The notes: generated by a model from the sequence alone, not told the origin. 64,000 bases of DNA from Orobanche coerulescens (GCA_033398695.1 CM065802.1:143702096-143766095); one strand, 5' to 3'. Numbered from the stretch's first letter, positions 21,804-33,256 are shown. Translations and numbers: made by a program.

Positions 21804-22340
21804 CTCGGCCAGGCCAGGCCCTGCTCCGGTCGTGACTCGATCGTGGCCACTCCGACGGCCCGGACAACCTCGAAACTCGAACCTGAATAAAAATTGGAGA
21901 TACGGTTATGAAGTACTCGCAAAGACGAATCCGAGCACTAAGAGAACACACAATTCCGACCACCCGAAGGCTCGAAATTCGACAACGGAAAGTAATTACC
22001 TCAAACTTTGGGAAATTACGAAAACGGCCCAAAACATCCGAAATACACGATACACGATCGAAACACCAAGCCAAAGCTCGCAACAAGAATAATAACATTA
22101 AATGAACTTACGAGAAACTCTAAGCAACAGTTTCGGACGAGATTCGCAAGAATCGAACTCAAGTACGGAAAAGCCGCTTAAGAACACGGAACTCAATAAA
22201 ACGATACCGAAACGAACTCGGATGACAAAAAGTGCAGAATTAATCATTCTCAGAATGACGATACGGTCATGAGCGAGTCGTCGAAATGGACTCCCGCTGA
22301 AAAAAGAAAATTACCGGAAATCGAAATTGCGGATATTACA

Positions 22341-22377
22341 TACTACCCTCCTTAAAAGAAGTTTTGTCCCGAAACTT
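22341..22377 (-). other. Polypurine tract and adjacent stem-loop of element G
   Basis: The minus strand reads CTTTTAAGGAGGGTAGTA before the LTR. It is preceded at 22359..22377 by a copy of the AAGTTTCGGGACGAAACTT inverted repeat with one change. The same arrangement occurs in E and F. Confidence 0.8.
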
Positions 22378-24904
22378 ATAACAAGTAGGGAGAAGCAATA
22401 TTCCGCCAAGAAAACTCAACGAGATACACAAGAAACGCGTAACTTACGCCCAACGGCGAAACATTACAAGCAACGCAAAGGAATATACGGCATGAAAACA
22501 CGCTCCATGACGACCAGCACAACGCCACCGTAGAGACATAATAAAACCAACAAGTGACAAGAGTCAACAAACGCATAATACAATCAAGTCGATTATCCGA
22601 ACAATCACAAAACACAATGAACGAAAATCAATATGATTGACCAACCCAACGGTACATCAATCAAAACGCGAGCCAATCGCTGAACAAATACGGAATTCCA
22701 CCGCCCAAGGGTTGGAAGATCAAAAACGAGACTAATTTCCCGAACTTAAGGGAATTACGAAGGAGTCTGAACGTTCAACAATCACGAAACGAGAACAACA
22801 AAAACCAAACAATCAAACGATCGAACCACAACGATCGAGACAACAAAAATCGAGCAATCATGTTCGAATCACGAAGAACAATAAAATTCAAATAACAATT
22901 CCCAGGTTCACGTCTCAACTTGAGACAATATATGATCCGGTGAAAACAACAATATGTGCATTCACATAAGATCCACAGGAAAGGGAATAGCAATTGAAAA
23001 GTCACAATGACAAACGAGTTATTTCGAAACAATACCACACTCGTTCGATCAACAAAAGCAATGGACAGGACAAGCTCAGAAAATGTCAACGAACATAAAC
23101 GAGTCGACAGAGTCGAAAATACAGAAGTTCAAAATCCGATCCACTTCGAATAAAACAACTAGTAGAACCAAAAGATGTTACTTCCAGACAAGGTTCACAA
23201 GAATCGAACCGAACTCGGAAAAGTCACAGCGATAACCAGATCGACCCAAAACAAGATCACAGCTCGTTCGAACGATGAAACCGAAATACAGAACAAGTTC
23301 AGAAAGTATCAACAAACACGAGCGAGTCGATAGACTTGAGAAAGAGGAAATGCAGAAGTCCAAAAATAATACGGGTATTACATTCGACCTCTTATAAAAG
23401 AAGGTCGTCCCCGCAACTCACAATAATGGAAACAAGGCAACAACACAAAAGCAGCTGACGGAAACATTTCCCATGGGCCTCTTAGAGCCGATCCTGATAT
23501 CTGTACTGAAGTTCGTGCCCCGAAAGACTCAGAACCCAACTCGCAAAACTGGATCCTGTGTCTCTCGGGTCCATACTTGAAATACGTTACTAACGAGAAG
23601 GACAATTGGTACGTGCATGCCCCCGGCACACCACTGTTGAAACACCTCGGTTCGGCATACCGAATATACAAATGCTAGATACAATGGGACGTAACATCAC
23701 AAAGCAACAAACCAAAGATGCCAACTTGGCATAACATATCAACACATACTAAAATCACAACAACCACAACATCCTTCGATGATTACAACGGCCCGAATGA
23801 TAATCAGCACACAAATACAAAACATCATGAAACAATCACAGATGTACACAATCATACAAACCCAAGCTTCAACAGCTCACACTCGTGCGACAACACGCAA
23901 ATCACCACGAGGCGACAAACAGTAAATATCAGTTCACACCTCTCACAGAGGGCTAGTATAACAATTGCGTGTCAACGCCTCAACGCTCATGCCACCAATT
24001 CGATCATACTCGGGAGCTAACATCATAACGACAATGCGAACATCATACATATATCCCCAGACCGCAAACGGGAATTGATAGGTTTTAAAAAAAAATGAAA
24101 ACCACATTTTGAAAACAATTTGGAAACACTAGTTGATCTTGAGTATCACATTTTCAAAAAGTTGTACAAACACCATTACCGAGACTTTGAAAACCATCTT
24201 GCATTTGATAAAACGAGGACACTTTCATTTAAATTGAAACTTTCAGAAATATTCGACCCTTGGGTCTAAGCAACAGCATTTCTAAAAATAATTGAAAATA
24301 TCTCAAAATATTTTGGTCCCCAACTAGAATAATTTGAAATATATTGCGCCACTAGAAAGCACTTTGAAAGTACCGCGAGAAAATAACTCATTTTAAAGGT
24401 ACGTCTCGAAATTTATTTTCTAAGATACTCAAGGTTTTCGAAAATCTATTAGGCTAGAATGCCTAAAAACTCACATGTAACAATATTCACTTACATAAAA
24501 TCATAATACACGCAACAACTCGCTCAAAATCAAGACAGCACATGTCTTTTACCGGAAAACAAACAGTCAAATATCACAGTCAAAAGGACATAAATAATGA
24601 CAACACTCCTCATATATACGAAATATGAGAATCACACGAACGCATCATGAAACCAAGAATCTGCATAAATATTCCATCACTTAACACATAATCATACCAG
24701 TAGCTCGCAACAGACGAGGCACAATCACAAAGAAGGGAGACTTACATCCACAGGTCACACGAATATGATGATCGCCCCATGACACTAATCACGACCAACC
24801 AACTCAGACGACGCATCGCGACACGACTCAGTCAAACAAATCCTGACGAGACAAAAAACTCAACAGACACCACTAAACCCGACAGCCTAGGTTTCCACAA
24901 CCTT

Positions 24905-24916
24905 GCTCCGATACCA
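24905..24916 (-). other. Primer binding site of element G
   Basis: The minus strand reads TGGTATCGGAGC, four bases inside the 5' LTR. It matches the initiator Met-tRNA complement TGGTATCAGAGC with one difference and is shared with D and F. Confidence 0.85.
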
Positions 24917-24920
24917 TTTA

Positions 24921-27798
24921 TGTAACACCCCCAATCCACTCAGGGATATTACACGCCGTATACCCTTTCCTCAAGGATCTACCAGGCTGGTAAACAACGT
25001 CGAACATCTCAACAATGACTTTAAGGCTAAAAATGACTCAGTAGACCGATTTGGTCTTTCAACAAATACATACAACTCAATACATGCCCACGCAGGGGTC
25101 GAATACAAAATGCTACCGTACAACGGGAAAAAATATACTGCAGCGGAAATAAAATACAACTGAACCAATACAACAACGTACGGTTCCTCATGTGATTAGT
25201 ATCGATCATCTTTCATCATCATTCGTACCGACCCTGTGCTATGCTCCCAAAACCTGAATGCAAAAACAGACATCCACCCCCGAATACTCGGGGGTTAGCA
25301 AAACTCCATTGTTTTGCTAGTGCAAGTATAAAACAGAAATACGAGCCATACAATTCACATTCCAGGAATAACAATAACCAAGAATCCTCAAAGATCCAAA
25401 CGTAACGAAAAGTACTTCCCGAGGCAAGAGTTTGGGTAAAACATTCCAAAACTGAAAGATCACAGATCAAGGGAAACAATTTAAAAACGGTTTAATAAAC
25501 CATCGGGAGTTTTAGTAGAAAACAATTTAGGATTATCGAATCCTTCTCTTACCAAAATCAACAGGGGTCACAGCCCAATGGTTTTTGTTTTCACAAATGA
25601 AACCAACAACAATATGCAGGGTTAAAACCCACGTCACGTGCCCTCAACGGACTTAAAAATCAACACCAACTCGTGAAGTTTTACTCGTGAATCCAGGGCA
25701 AAACCATTGGACTCCCTCCGTGGCCCCGTCGAACCCTCCCGAGGTGAGCAAATACATTCACAAAACATACACACGCACCCGTGAAGTTCTACTCATGAAT
25801 CCAGGGCTATACCATTGGACTCCCTCCGTGGCCCCGTCGAACCCTCCCGAGGTGAGCAAATACATTCACACAAATCACGCACAGGCATCGCCTAGGACCG
25901 GGACGAAGCCATAAATCCCACCCGAGGCCTCTAAGGACCCTCCCGAGCTGGCTAGCGAATCAATCAAGCACAGGCATTGCCTAGGACTGGGACGAAGCCA
26001 CAAATCCCACCCGAGGCCTCTAAGGACCCTCCCGAGCTGGCTAGCGAATCAATCAAGCACAAATAACATATCACACCAAGGATATCCAAACAATTCACCC
26101 AGAGGCATCAACCACTTAGCAAAACACCACGTCAAACCATAACGCGACGGAAAGAAGCAATATACGTACACACGCATTATCAAGCGCAACATCAACACCA
26201 AACATATCTAAAGGATCCACGTAGTCACTTACAACCCACACAATTTACAAAACACACGCGTTTTGAAAGTGAGCCTTTAACGAGGCTAGCCGAATCTTTT
26301 GAAAGTTCAAATCAAACGATCAAACACATAGAGACGATCACTAATTATCATATCCACAAAACAAGAATTGTATGGACAAGGTACTTGCCTCGAAACCACA
26401 ATCGCAACAAGACGATGGATGGAATGCGGTCGAACATCCCCGAACGCCCGAACACTATCAGGAACGCGATAGCACCAAAATTACTACGGGAAAACACCAC
26501 ACGAATCATCAATCACCAACGGAATTCAACATCGGAATCATCGAGCACCTATAATACTCCGTAAGGAACAATAAAACATGATTACGACGAGAATCAAGGC
26601 CGAAAACAACGTAAATCCCAACAAACTATCAAAGGGAACTCATTCGGACATTTGATCGAACATTCAATGTTCGATAATTCCCAAGAACACTCGAATCATC
26701 AATCGAGTTGAACAAATCCGAAATATGGATATATAACCCATAGAACACGATTAATAAGGTTCCATAACATCAACCAAATCATCGAAATCGGACGAACAAC
26801 AAAGATTAAAAAGAAATCTCGAAAGTCAACCCTAGGAGATTTCAAGAGATTACCTCGATTCGACGAAGAACACGGATTGAATGACGATATAATCAACAAG
26901 GATCTTCCAAAGTTCCTTGGAAAAGAGTAGAATCGGCCAAGAACACCTCCTACCGGTCACTCCCGTCCGCAGCCGCACAAAAACGAGGAAAAAGTGAGAA
27001 AAACGAAGTCTGGCCGAGCCAGGCCTATATATAGCCGGCAGGGTTACGGCCGTAACCGGCAGTGCCTTACGGCCGTAACTCGGCCCTTACGGCCGTACTC
27101 GGCAGGCCTTACGGTCGTAACTGGCATTCGTCAAAAAATCTGCCCAGCACCTGACGGACACTTACGGCCATAACGGATCACACCTTACGGCCGTAACTGG
27201 CCTTCGTCCAGCAAAGTCTGCTGAGCACATACGGCCGTAACTGGCACCTTATGGCCGTAACTCGGCCAGGCCAGGCCCTGCTCCGGTCGTGACTCGGTCG
27301 TGACCACTCCGACGGCCCGGACAACCTCGAAACTCGAACCTGAATAAAAATCGGAGATACGGTTACGAAGTACTCGCAAATACGAATCCGAGCACTAAGA
27401 GAACACACGATTCCGACCACCAGAAGGATCGAAATTCGACAACGGAAAGTAATTACCCCAAACTTTGGGAAATTACGAAAACGGCCCAAAACGTCCGAAA
27501 TACACGATACACAATCGAAACACCAAGCGAAAGCTCGCAACACGAATAATAGCATTAAATGAACTTACGAGAAACTCGAAGCAACAGTTTCGGACGAGAT
27601 TCGCAAGAATCGAACTCAAGTACGGAAAAGCCGCTTAAGAACACGGAACTCAACAAAACGATACCGAAACGAACTCGGATGACAAAAAGTGCAGAATTAA
27701 TCATTCTCAAAATGACGATACGGTCATGAGCGATTCGTCGAAACGGACTCCCGCCGAAAAAAAGAAAAATACCAGAAATCGAAATTGCAGATATTACA
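24921..27798 (-). repeat. 5' LTR of element G
   Basis: About 2.88 kb, homologous to 19501..22340. It contains the 108-bp and 89-bp duplications (25672..26059), a hairpin at 25275..25295, a minus-strand TATA box at 27025..27034 and the palindrome array at 27044..27260. It is followed by the target copy GAACA. Confidence 0.93.
27044..27260. repeat. Array of TTACGGCCGTAA palindromes, G 5' LTR
   Basis: Eight copies or close variants start at 27044, 27067, 27087, 27109, 27162, 27185, 27229 and 27249. Two more units than in the 3' LTR shows that units were gained or lost after, or during, insertion. Confidence 0.88.
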
Positions 27799-28100
27799 GA
27801 ACATTTGCTAGAAGTTAAATGCTAATAATCCTAGCAAGCAAGCAATGTATATCTATTCTTGGAGTATGTTCGTTTATCATATAATTCTCCTCCTTTGAAA
27901 CTTATTTTGATTATTGTTTATTTAATTTAGTAGGGTCAGTTGATCTCTCATCAACTTTCTATCGTCTAGATAAAATTAGAACACTATAATCTAGTACTTG
28001 ATACAATAGAAATAATTAGTATACATGGATAAGACCTTCCTCGTCACTTTTTACATATACTATGTACAATTGCTTGTAGCAAAATAATTAGTGAATAAAT
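27799..28100 (+). repeat. 5' LTR of element H, second part (right of G)
   Basis: Continues the H LTR from the target copy GAACA to just before the Asp-tRNA primer site. It contains U5-like AT-rich sequence with motifs shared with the end of the C LTR (CGATAGTTTAGATAAAATTAGAA-like and CAATTGCTTG-like context). The exact end is uncertain by a few bases. Confidence 0.7.
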
Positions 28101-28103
28101 TTC

Positions 28104-28121
28104 TGGCGCCATTGTTTGGGA
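28104..28121 (+). other. Primer binding site of element H (Asp-tRNA type)
   Basis: TGGCGCCATTGTTTGGGA matches the TGGCGCCGTTGCCGGGGA type site of Athila/Tat elements with a few changes. Element C has the same site at 43492..43508. Confidence 0.78.
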
Positions 28122-28259
28122 ATAATTTTTTTTATTAGTATTAAAATTATGATAAGTGGTTCTTGTCTTACTTTAGACATTTTTATGTCTTATTGGGTTT
28201 TATTTTATTTTTTATTTTCTTACTTTTCTTTTTGATTTTGGTCCGGTCTCAGGACGTGC

Positions 28260-28339
28260 ATGAACACCCGCTCATTCAAGAAGTCTTTAGAAATCTTTAG
28301 TCCTAAAGTCGAAGCATTTGCTCGAAAGACAAGTGCAAC
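28260..28339 (+). pseudogene. gag: Element H gag, first 26 codons
   Basis: The ATG at 28260 opens MNTRSFKKSLEIFSP, an Athila/Tat-type gag start, and continues to the insertion point of element E. The frame resumes across the duplicated GCAAC at 63669. About 140 nt of leader separate it from the primer site. The remaining gag is at the right end of the window. Confidence 0.6.
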
Positions 28340-28790
28340 TGTAATACCTTGGATTTTTACCCCTAAATAATTTCGAATCTTTAACCCGTTTTTGTGGATT
28401 TTTTATCCGTTTGTTGAACTTACACAATCTTTCGTATTGTTCTATTATCCTTGTTGTTCTGTTTTACCACAACTCTATTATCACTACATAATAGAATCTG
28501 CAATATCGTTATATGTTACTATTGTTACCGTATGTTGATAACATTCGGTATAATACTATGACTGTGACTGGATCATTTGATCAATCTAGATAATTAAAAC
28601 TCTTATTTAGAGTATTAGACTGTATAAACATTCAAAATATTGATGGAATACCAAAAGGGTGTTAATAGAAACAAGAGTCGATATTTCGGTATAGTGCTCT
28701 GCGCAAGGACTGAATTTGATCAGTCACCATAAATTCTATAAAAATCCAAAAATTCTAAGGTTTTATAGTATTATAAATTATTGAGTTACC

Positions 28791-28850
28791 TTCCCAATGG
28801 TTTAAATGGCGAGTCATTCGGAGTTCGAACGAGCAAGTTATGGTCGAAAC
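28791..28850 (+). promoter_or_regulatory. U3 block shared between the LTRs of E and D
   Basis: Aligning these 60 bases with 33031..33090 in D gives 49 identities counted by eye without gaps. The surrounding 60 bp upstream are also recognisably related. The block lies about 70 bp upstream of the E TATA box, so it may be a promoter-proximal regulatory module, or simply common ancestry of the two LTRs. Confidence 0.55.
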
Positions 28851-28916
28851 AAGATAAGAGTATCAATCTGCCGTGATGTAAATTACCGAAATGCCCTTAA
28901 AACCGACTTAAAGGGC

Positions 28917-28924
28917 TATAAATG
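28917..28924 (+). promoter_or_regulatory. TATA box of E 5' LTR
   Basis: TATAAATG, preceded by an inverted repeat GCCCTTAA...TTAAAGGGC at about 28892..28916. The equivalent is at 52231..52238 in the 3' LTR. Confidence 0.55.
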
Positions 28925-30686
28925 ACCCTTGGCGGATTTCTGGTGTATTCCAGCACCTTCTATTTACCTTATTTCGTCTCTCACCATAAATCTTCAGCCT
29001 TGAAATCAAATTTGAGCCATGAGCATGTTTCTAACATCATAGAATCAAGATATCAAATCCGTTTTTTAAGAATCGGCCATTTCCTAGCTGAATCAAGGTA
29101 TGAAACTCGAAGTTCTTTAAGTATTTTTGAATAATTCTTGCGAGTTCATATTTCTATATTAGAGGAGGATGTTTATAGGTGTTCTTGGGAGGTTTTCATC
29201 GATTCTAATGGGTGGAAATCGAATCCCTCAACTATATCACTTCATATACATAAAATGCCCGCTAGGTGTCCGATAAGAATCCTCTTAGAGTATGGTTTCG
29301 AATTTTAAGTGTTATATTGATTAGAATCAGTAGCTCTGATATGCATCTTGCTATATTGATCATATTAGGTTCGAAAATTGGGTTTGATAGCCCCCTGCCC
29401 GAGTTTTACCGAACTAGTTAAACCGTCGAATTCCAAGCGAGTATTTGATTATGTTTATATATTGTATTGCAATTTTAAGTGAATAAATGTGCTTTCGGAA
29501 TTGAATTATCTGTATTCTGAATTTCATTAATATTTATTGATATTTTGAAATATTTTTGGGAATATTTTCCAAACAGATAAATGAGTTTTGAGGTTTGAAA
29601 AATATATTTATGAATGATGTTTAAAAAGGATTTTAAAAAGGCTTTTCGAAAAGAAACTGGAAATGGTTCTTCAAATATATCAAGGTCCGATCTTCCTAAA
29701 TTATATCGAGATGATGACATTTCATAAATATTTTGTTAAAAATGATTTGGAGATATCGCCTCTGATTGTGATCCAAAAGCATAGTTGTAACGTTTGATGA
29801 TTTGAAACTGGCGTCGTCAAAGTATGTGGCATCGGACTGTGATTTCTGTGAAAAGTAGTAATTTCAGAAAGCGGTAATTTCAGAAAGTGTGACATGTGGT
29901 CACTCAGAGTGTGTGAGCCAAGTAAAACCAGTGAGGGTCCCCTGGGTTCCGTTAGACTGATGCTTCTACGGTTCACTTGGTTGGGCTATACAACCAGAGA
30001 GTGCCTGATGAGGACTCCTGGGGTGTGTATCTCGTGTGAGGTACAGAGCCAGTATAGCTCGAGAGGTTGTGTTATAATGATGATATGCGTATTATTCCGA
30101 AATAATGATGTGGGTTATGCTGCCGCTGTCACGATACTGTTGAGATGTTGGTAAATGATGGTTATTCTTTTCTCTGGTATTTTTACTGTACTCGGCCCTA
30201 TGTTTATTATTATTGCACGTTATACATACTCATGTATCAAATACTCATACCGGCTATTTGCTGACCCCTTGGGGGGTGGATACATTTTTGTGTATTCAGG
30301 TACAAGTCTTAATGGCGAGGCAGCATAGTGCAGACACGAGCTTGGTGAGCAGCAATGATATCATGTACCATTTTGAGTTTGTGATCATCGGTTGTTAAGT
30401 GAAGTCGTGTTTTGTTTTATACTCGCGCGATTACCATCATATCATATGTATGGTATGTTGTTTAGTTGTTTTGGTGATGTTGTATCAGTCATGGTTCTCC
30501 GGAACAGTGTATCGTTTGGTGTTGTGATGCATATGGTTTAAAGTCGAGTACTGTTAAAGTGTATGAATGTCTTTGTTTTAAATTGTAAAAAAAATGTGGT
30601 TTTATGTCGGTCTAAGCCAAGTAGGTTCTCCAAAAGAATCTATGGCGCTGTAATATCTTCGTATATTACGGGGGTATTACAAAATA

Positions 30687-30699
30687 TGGTATCAGAGCT
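30687..30699 (+). other. Primer binding site of element E
   Basis: TGGTATCAGAGCT is the exact plant initiator Met-tRNA complement, five bases after the LTR end. Confidence 0.9.
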
Positions 30700-32229
30700 T
30701 AGGTTTATGGATACCTAGGCTGTTGGTGTTTTGGGTCTGTTAAAGTTGAGTCGGTCGTCTATTTATGATGTCACTGGTTTGCTTCCACCTTGTGTTATCT
30801 GCGCTGTAAGTCTCTCTGATCCTTAATTTCTTTTTCTAAACCTATTTTAGCCTCCATTCTGAGCCTGTATGAACTTTGTATTGAGATAAGAGATCTCTTA
30901 TGAACTGTATTCCATTGGAGTCGTGCCCATTGATTTCTGACTCTATTAAGAGACCTGCGAGAAACCAAAGTAACCTGTTTGTACTCCTTCGAATTGTGTC
31001 CATTATTTTTCTTTCCCTTATACGTTTGAGGAACTTGTGCATACCGGCGTATGGGGATGGTAAGTCTCTCGACTGTAAGTCCTTTCATATGTGTGTTGTG
31101 ATTATGTTACGCTAATTGGGTTAACCTTGATCGAGGGGAAGAAACTTATTTGAGGCATAATTACTTTGAATATAAATGCGTGTATATGTACAGTCCGGGT
31201 GATAATGGTTATATTGAGTATTTTTTAAAATCGGGTATATTATCGATTTTCATATTTCATAAGAATAAATTCTTAAATATTGATTTTATCTGCTGCAGGA
31301 ATGTTTTAAAGTTGTGTTTCGAAATTTTGAAATATTTTAAAATCCTACGATTTAAAAAATCGTCATATCAAATAGTCACGTATTTCGGTGAAAAATCTTT
31401 TGTTGAACAAACATTTGATAGAAGAGGAAAGATTTTAAACTATTGGTATTTAAATCTCAAATTAAATTCTTGAAATATTTCAAATTAGTCACGATATCTT
31501 TAAAATTTTAAAAACATAAATTGTTTTATGCATTATTCGAAAATAGTTTTAAAATCGACGTATGAAATAAAAACTTCCTCTTCTAATAAAAGAACAGTAC
31601 TTATGAATTTTGCGCGAAATGTGACTTGCCCTCTCATTTTCAAAAGAATTGTTTCATAGAGCACATGTAGAATATTGTCGTCCTCATAAGAGGACCAGAA
31701 ATTGGATTCCAAAATTTTTGCACGCTGCGAGCTCTAGTTATTCTGCAGCTCGCATGGTGTCGTTTTCAGATATAATAAGAACACTCGGATTCGTACATGG
31801 TACACATGCTTCCCGAATTCTTTGTCATTTCAGTGTTGCTTATTTTGGGCATTCGGGGATGTTGACCGAACCCTGTGTGGACAACGGTGGTGTTATTATG
31901 CTGATTGTTTATTTAGTCGTGTTGAGTGGTAATTACATGTATTAATATGTCGAACCTTGACGGATGTGGATGTGATGATGGTTGTGGAAGCGGTGATGCG
32001 ATTCGTACAATAATGATTCATGCTACGGCGTAGGAGTATCGGGATTAGACGATGTCCTATGAAGTCTCCTCGGTGGCTGAGCCTTCGAGCGACGAGAAGA
32101 AGCCGAAGACATTAGGGAAATTTCGGGCGGCAAAGGAACTAAGGTTCCCAAACCACCGCACCTTTCGAATGCATCGTCTTCGCGATTAGGTATGAACGCT
32201 GGGAATTCCAAGGTGGCATCGTTGCCTAC
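30700..32229 (+). other. Internal region of E before the gag remnant, no recognisable coding sequence
   Basis: AT-rich sequence with short frames and no detectable capsid-domain wording. It occupies the place where leader and gag should lie. Either the gag core was lost or it has decayed beyond recognition by eye. Confidence 0.6.
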
Positions 32230-32383
32230 CGATAGGAGGAGGAAGTGCTTCAACTGCAATGTTTAGAGGGATGTTCGTACTAATTGTCCCTCCCCACCCT
32301 TGACTTGTTACCAGTACGGGTGTGAAGGTCATCGGATTCGGTACTGTGTGATAATCTTTGGGCGGAGCAAAACAAATGACCGA
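32230..32383 (+). pseudogene. gag: Element E gag remnant: decayed double zinc knuckle
   Basis: One frame reads KCFNCNV, a stop, then RDVRTNC, a first CCHC knuckle with its Gly-His pair lost. A second reads CYQYGCEGHRIRYC, where the second Cys is Tyr. Two knuckles in tandem are the arrangement seen in the gag of D and F, which ties E to the same Tekay-like lineage. The remnant is cut at 32384 by the insertion of D. After D, at 42002, no further gag or protease can be followed with confidence. Confidence 0.7.
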
Positions 32384-32673
32384 TGTAATACCCGATTGTA
32401 AATTCATTCATTTTCATTCAGTAATTGTCACTCGGTGGATTTTCACTCATTAATAATCATTCATCATTCATGTTCATTCGTTCGTGTTCACCGTTCGGAC
32501 TAATGTTGAGTCGTGTATCGATATCGTTCATTTTTTCAACCTTGCTTGAGATTCGAGACAAGAATATTATCTTGATCGTTATAATTATTTCATTAATCGA
32601 TGTTAATATTGGAGTTCATGCCATTTCAAATTTCCTTCTTGTTCGAAGCATGCTATTGTTGGGTACATTTGCG

Positions 32674-32768
32674 GTTCTTGTGTATCTCATTGAGTTTTCT
32701 TGGCGGGATATTGCTTCTCCCTACTTGTTTTAAGTTTCGGGACAAAACTTCTTTTAAGGAGGGTGGTA
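32674..32768 (+). other. Embedded G-family 3' UTR, stem-loop and purine tract inside the D 5' LTR
   Basis: These 95 bp match the minus strand of G at 22341..22436 nearly base for base by eye, including TTGAGTTTTCTTGGCGG, the inverted repeat at 32732..32750 and AAGGAGGGT. In G this segment directly precedes the 3' LTR. Here it lies in the middle of an LTR and is followed by G-like LTR sequence. The other LTR has the same arrangement before 39905. Confidence 0.82.
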
Positions 32769-33030
32769 TGTAATATCCGCAATTTTGATTTCCGGTAATT
32801 TTTTTTTGGCGGAAGTCCATCTTAGCGACTCTATTGTGACCGTTTCGTCATTCCGAGAATGATTAATTCTATACTTTTTGTCATCCGAGTTCATCTCGGT
32901 GTCGTTTTGTTGAGTTCCGTGTTCTTAAGCGACTTTTCCATGTATGAGTTCGACTTTGTAAAATCACCATTAATTCTTGGAAAGTCCAAAAATTCTTAAT
33001 CTTTTCAATATTATAGAGCATCAAGTTATC

Positions 33031-33090
33031 TTTCCAATGGTTCAAACGGTGAGTCAATCGGAGTCCGGACGAAGGAGTTATGGTCGAAAT
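33031..33090 (+). promoter_or_regulatory. U3 block of D shared with E
   Basis: This is the counterpart of 28791..28850 in E, 49 of 60 positions identical by eye. It sits about 50 bp upstream of the GC-palindrome cluster. Confidence 0.55.
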
Positions 33091-33139
33091 AGCTAAGACT
33101 GCACCGTGTGCCTTTTGATGCTGGAGCGGGCTGTACCGC

Positions 33140-33256
33140 GGGCCGCGGCCCCTTCTGCCTGGGCCGCGGCACTAAGCTGTTTTGCTGGGCATTTTTGGCC
33201 CTGTGCCGCGGCACACTCAGCCCGTGCCGCGGCACACTCAGCCCGTGCCGCGGCAC
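33140..33256. repeat. GTGCCGCGGCAC palindrome cluster, D 5' LTR
   Basis: Two GGGCCGCGGC variants (33140 and 33161) are followed by three perfect GTGCCGCGGCAC palindromes at 33203, 33224 and 33245, spaced exactly 21 bp. The 3' LTR (about 40275..40375) keeps only one perfect unit and one damaged unit of these three. Confidence 0.85.

Larger units (their letters stand above)
19501..22340 (-). repeat. 3' LTR of element G
   Basis: Begins TGTAACACCCCCAATCC on the plus strand and ends GGATATTACA. It is homologous throughout to 24921..27798 but has fewer palindrome units (six against eight). It carries two tandem duplications (20253..20640) and a minus-strand TATA box at 21610..21619. Confidence 0.93.
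22341..24920 (-). other. Internal region of element G, non-coding
   Basis: Open frames here are short and show no retroviral motif or clear protein family. The segment next to the tract (22341..22436) is about 95 bp of 3' untranslated sequence that is also found inside the LTRs of element D. A second tract-like and LTR-start-like junction lies inside at 23371..23417 (minus strand TGTAATACCCG preceded by a purine-rich run and GTTGCGGGGACGACC). This suggests that G's interior contains the beginning of another LTR. Confidence 0.7.
19501..27798 (-). mobile_element. Element G: large non-coding LTR retrotransposon (LARD-like, gypsy-type ends)
   Basis: Two LTRs of about 2.85 kb (19501..22340 and 24921..27798) flank only 2.6 kb of internal sequence. 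The perfect target duplication GAACA is at 19496..19500 and 27799..27803, in the LTR of H. The minus-strand orientation follows from the Met-tRNA-type primer site (24905..24916) beside the right LTR and the polypurine tract beside the left. LTR starts (TGTAATATC) and the stem-loop beside the tract are like those of the Tekay-type elements D and F. There is no gag, RT or integrase signature, so it must have been moved by proteins of another element. Confidence 0.92.
28340..30681 (+). repeat. 5' LTR of element E
   Basis: About 2.34 kb, starting TGTAATACC and ending GGGTATTACA. It matches 51652..52704 and 62387..63668 across the F insertion. It contains a 60-bp block shared with the D LTR (28791..28850), a TATA box (28917..28924) and a C-clamped hairpin (30264..30277). 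Confidence 0.93.

Noticed and set aside
23718..24020. Thr/His-rich 100-residue frame inside G, and the 97-residue frame at 23378..23671
   Set aside because: Low-complexity or unrecognisable, without gag, protease or RT motifs. Kept as part of the non-coding interior of G.
32425..32733. Hydrophobic 102-residue frame with similar copies at 39561..39869 and 22376..22615
   Set aside because: The similarity comes from the shared 3' untranslated G-family segment in D LTRs and the G interior. It lacks any known protein feature and crosses LTR boundaries.
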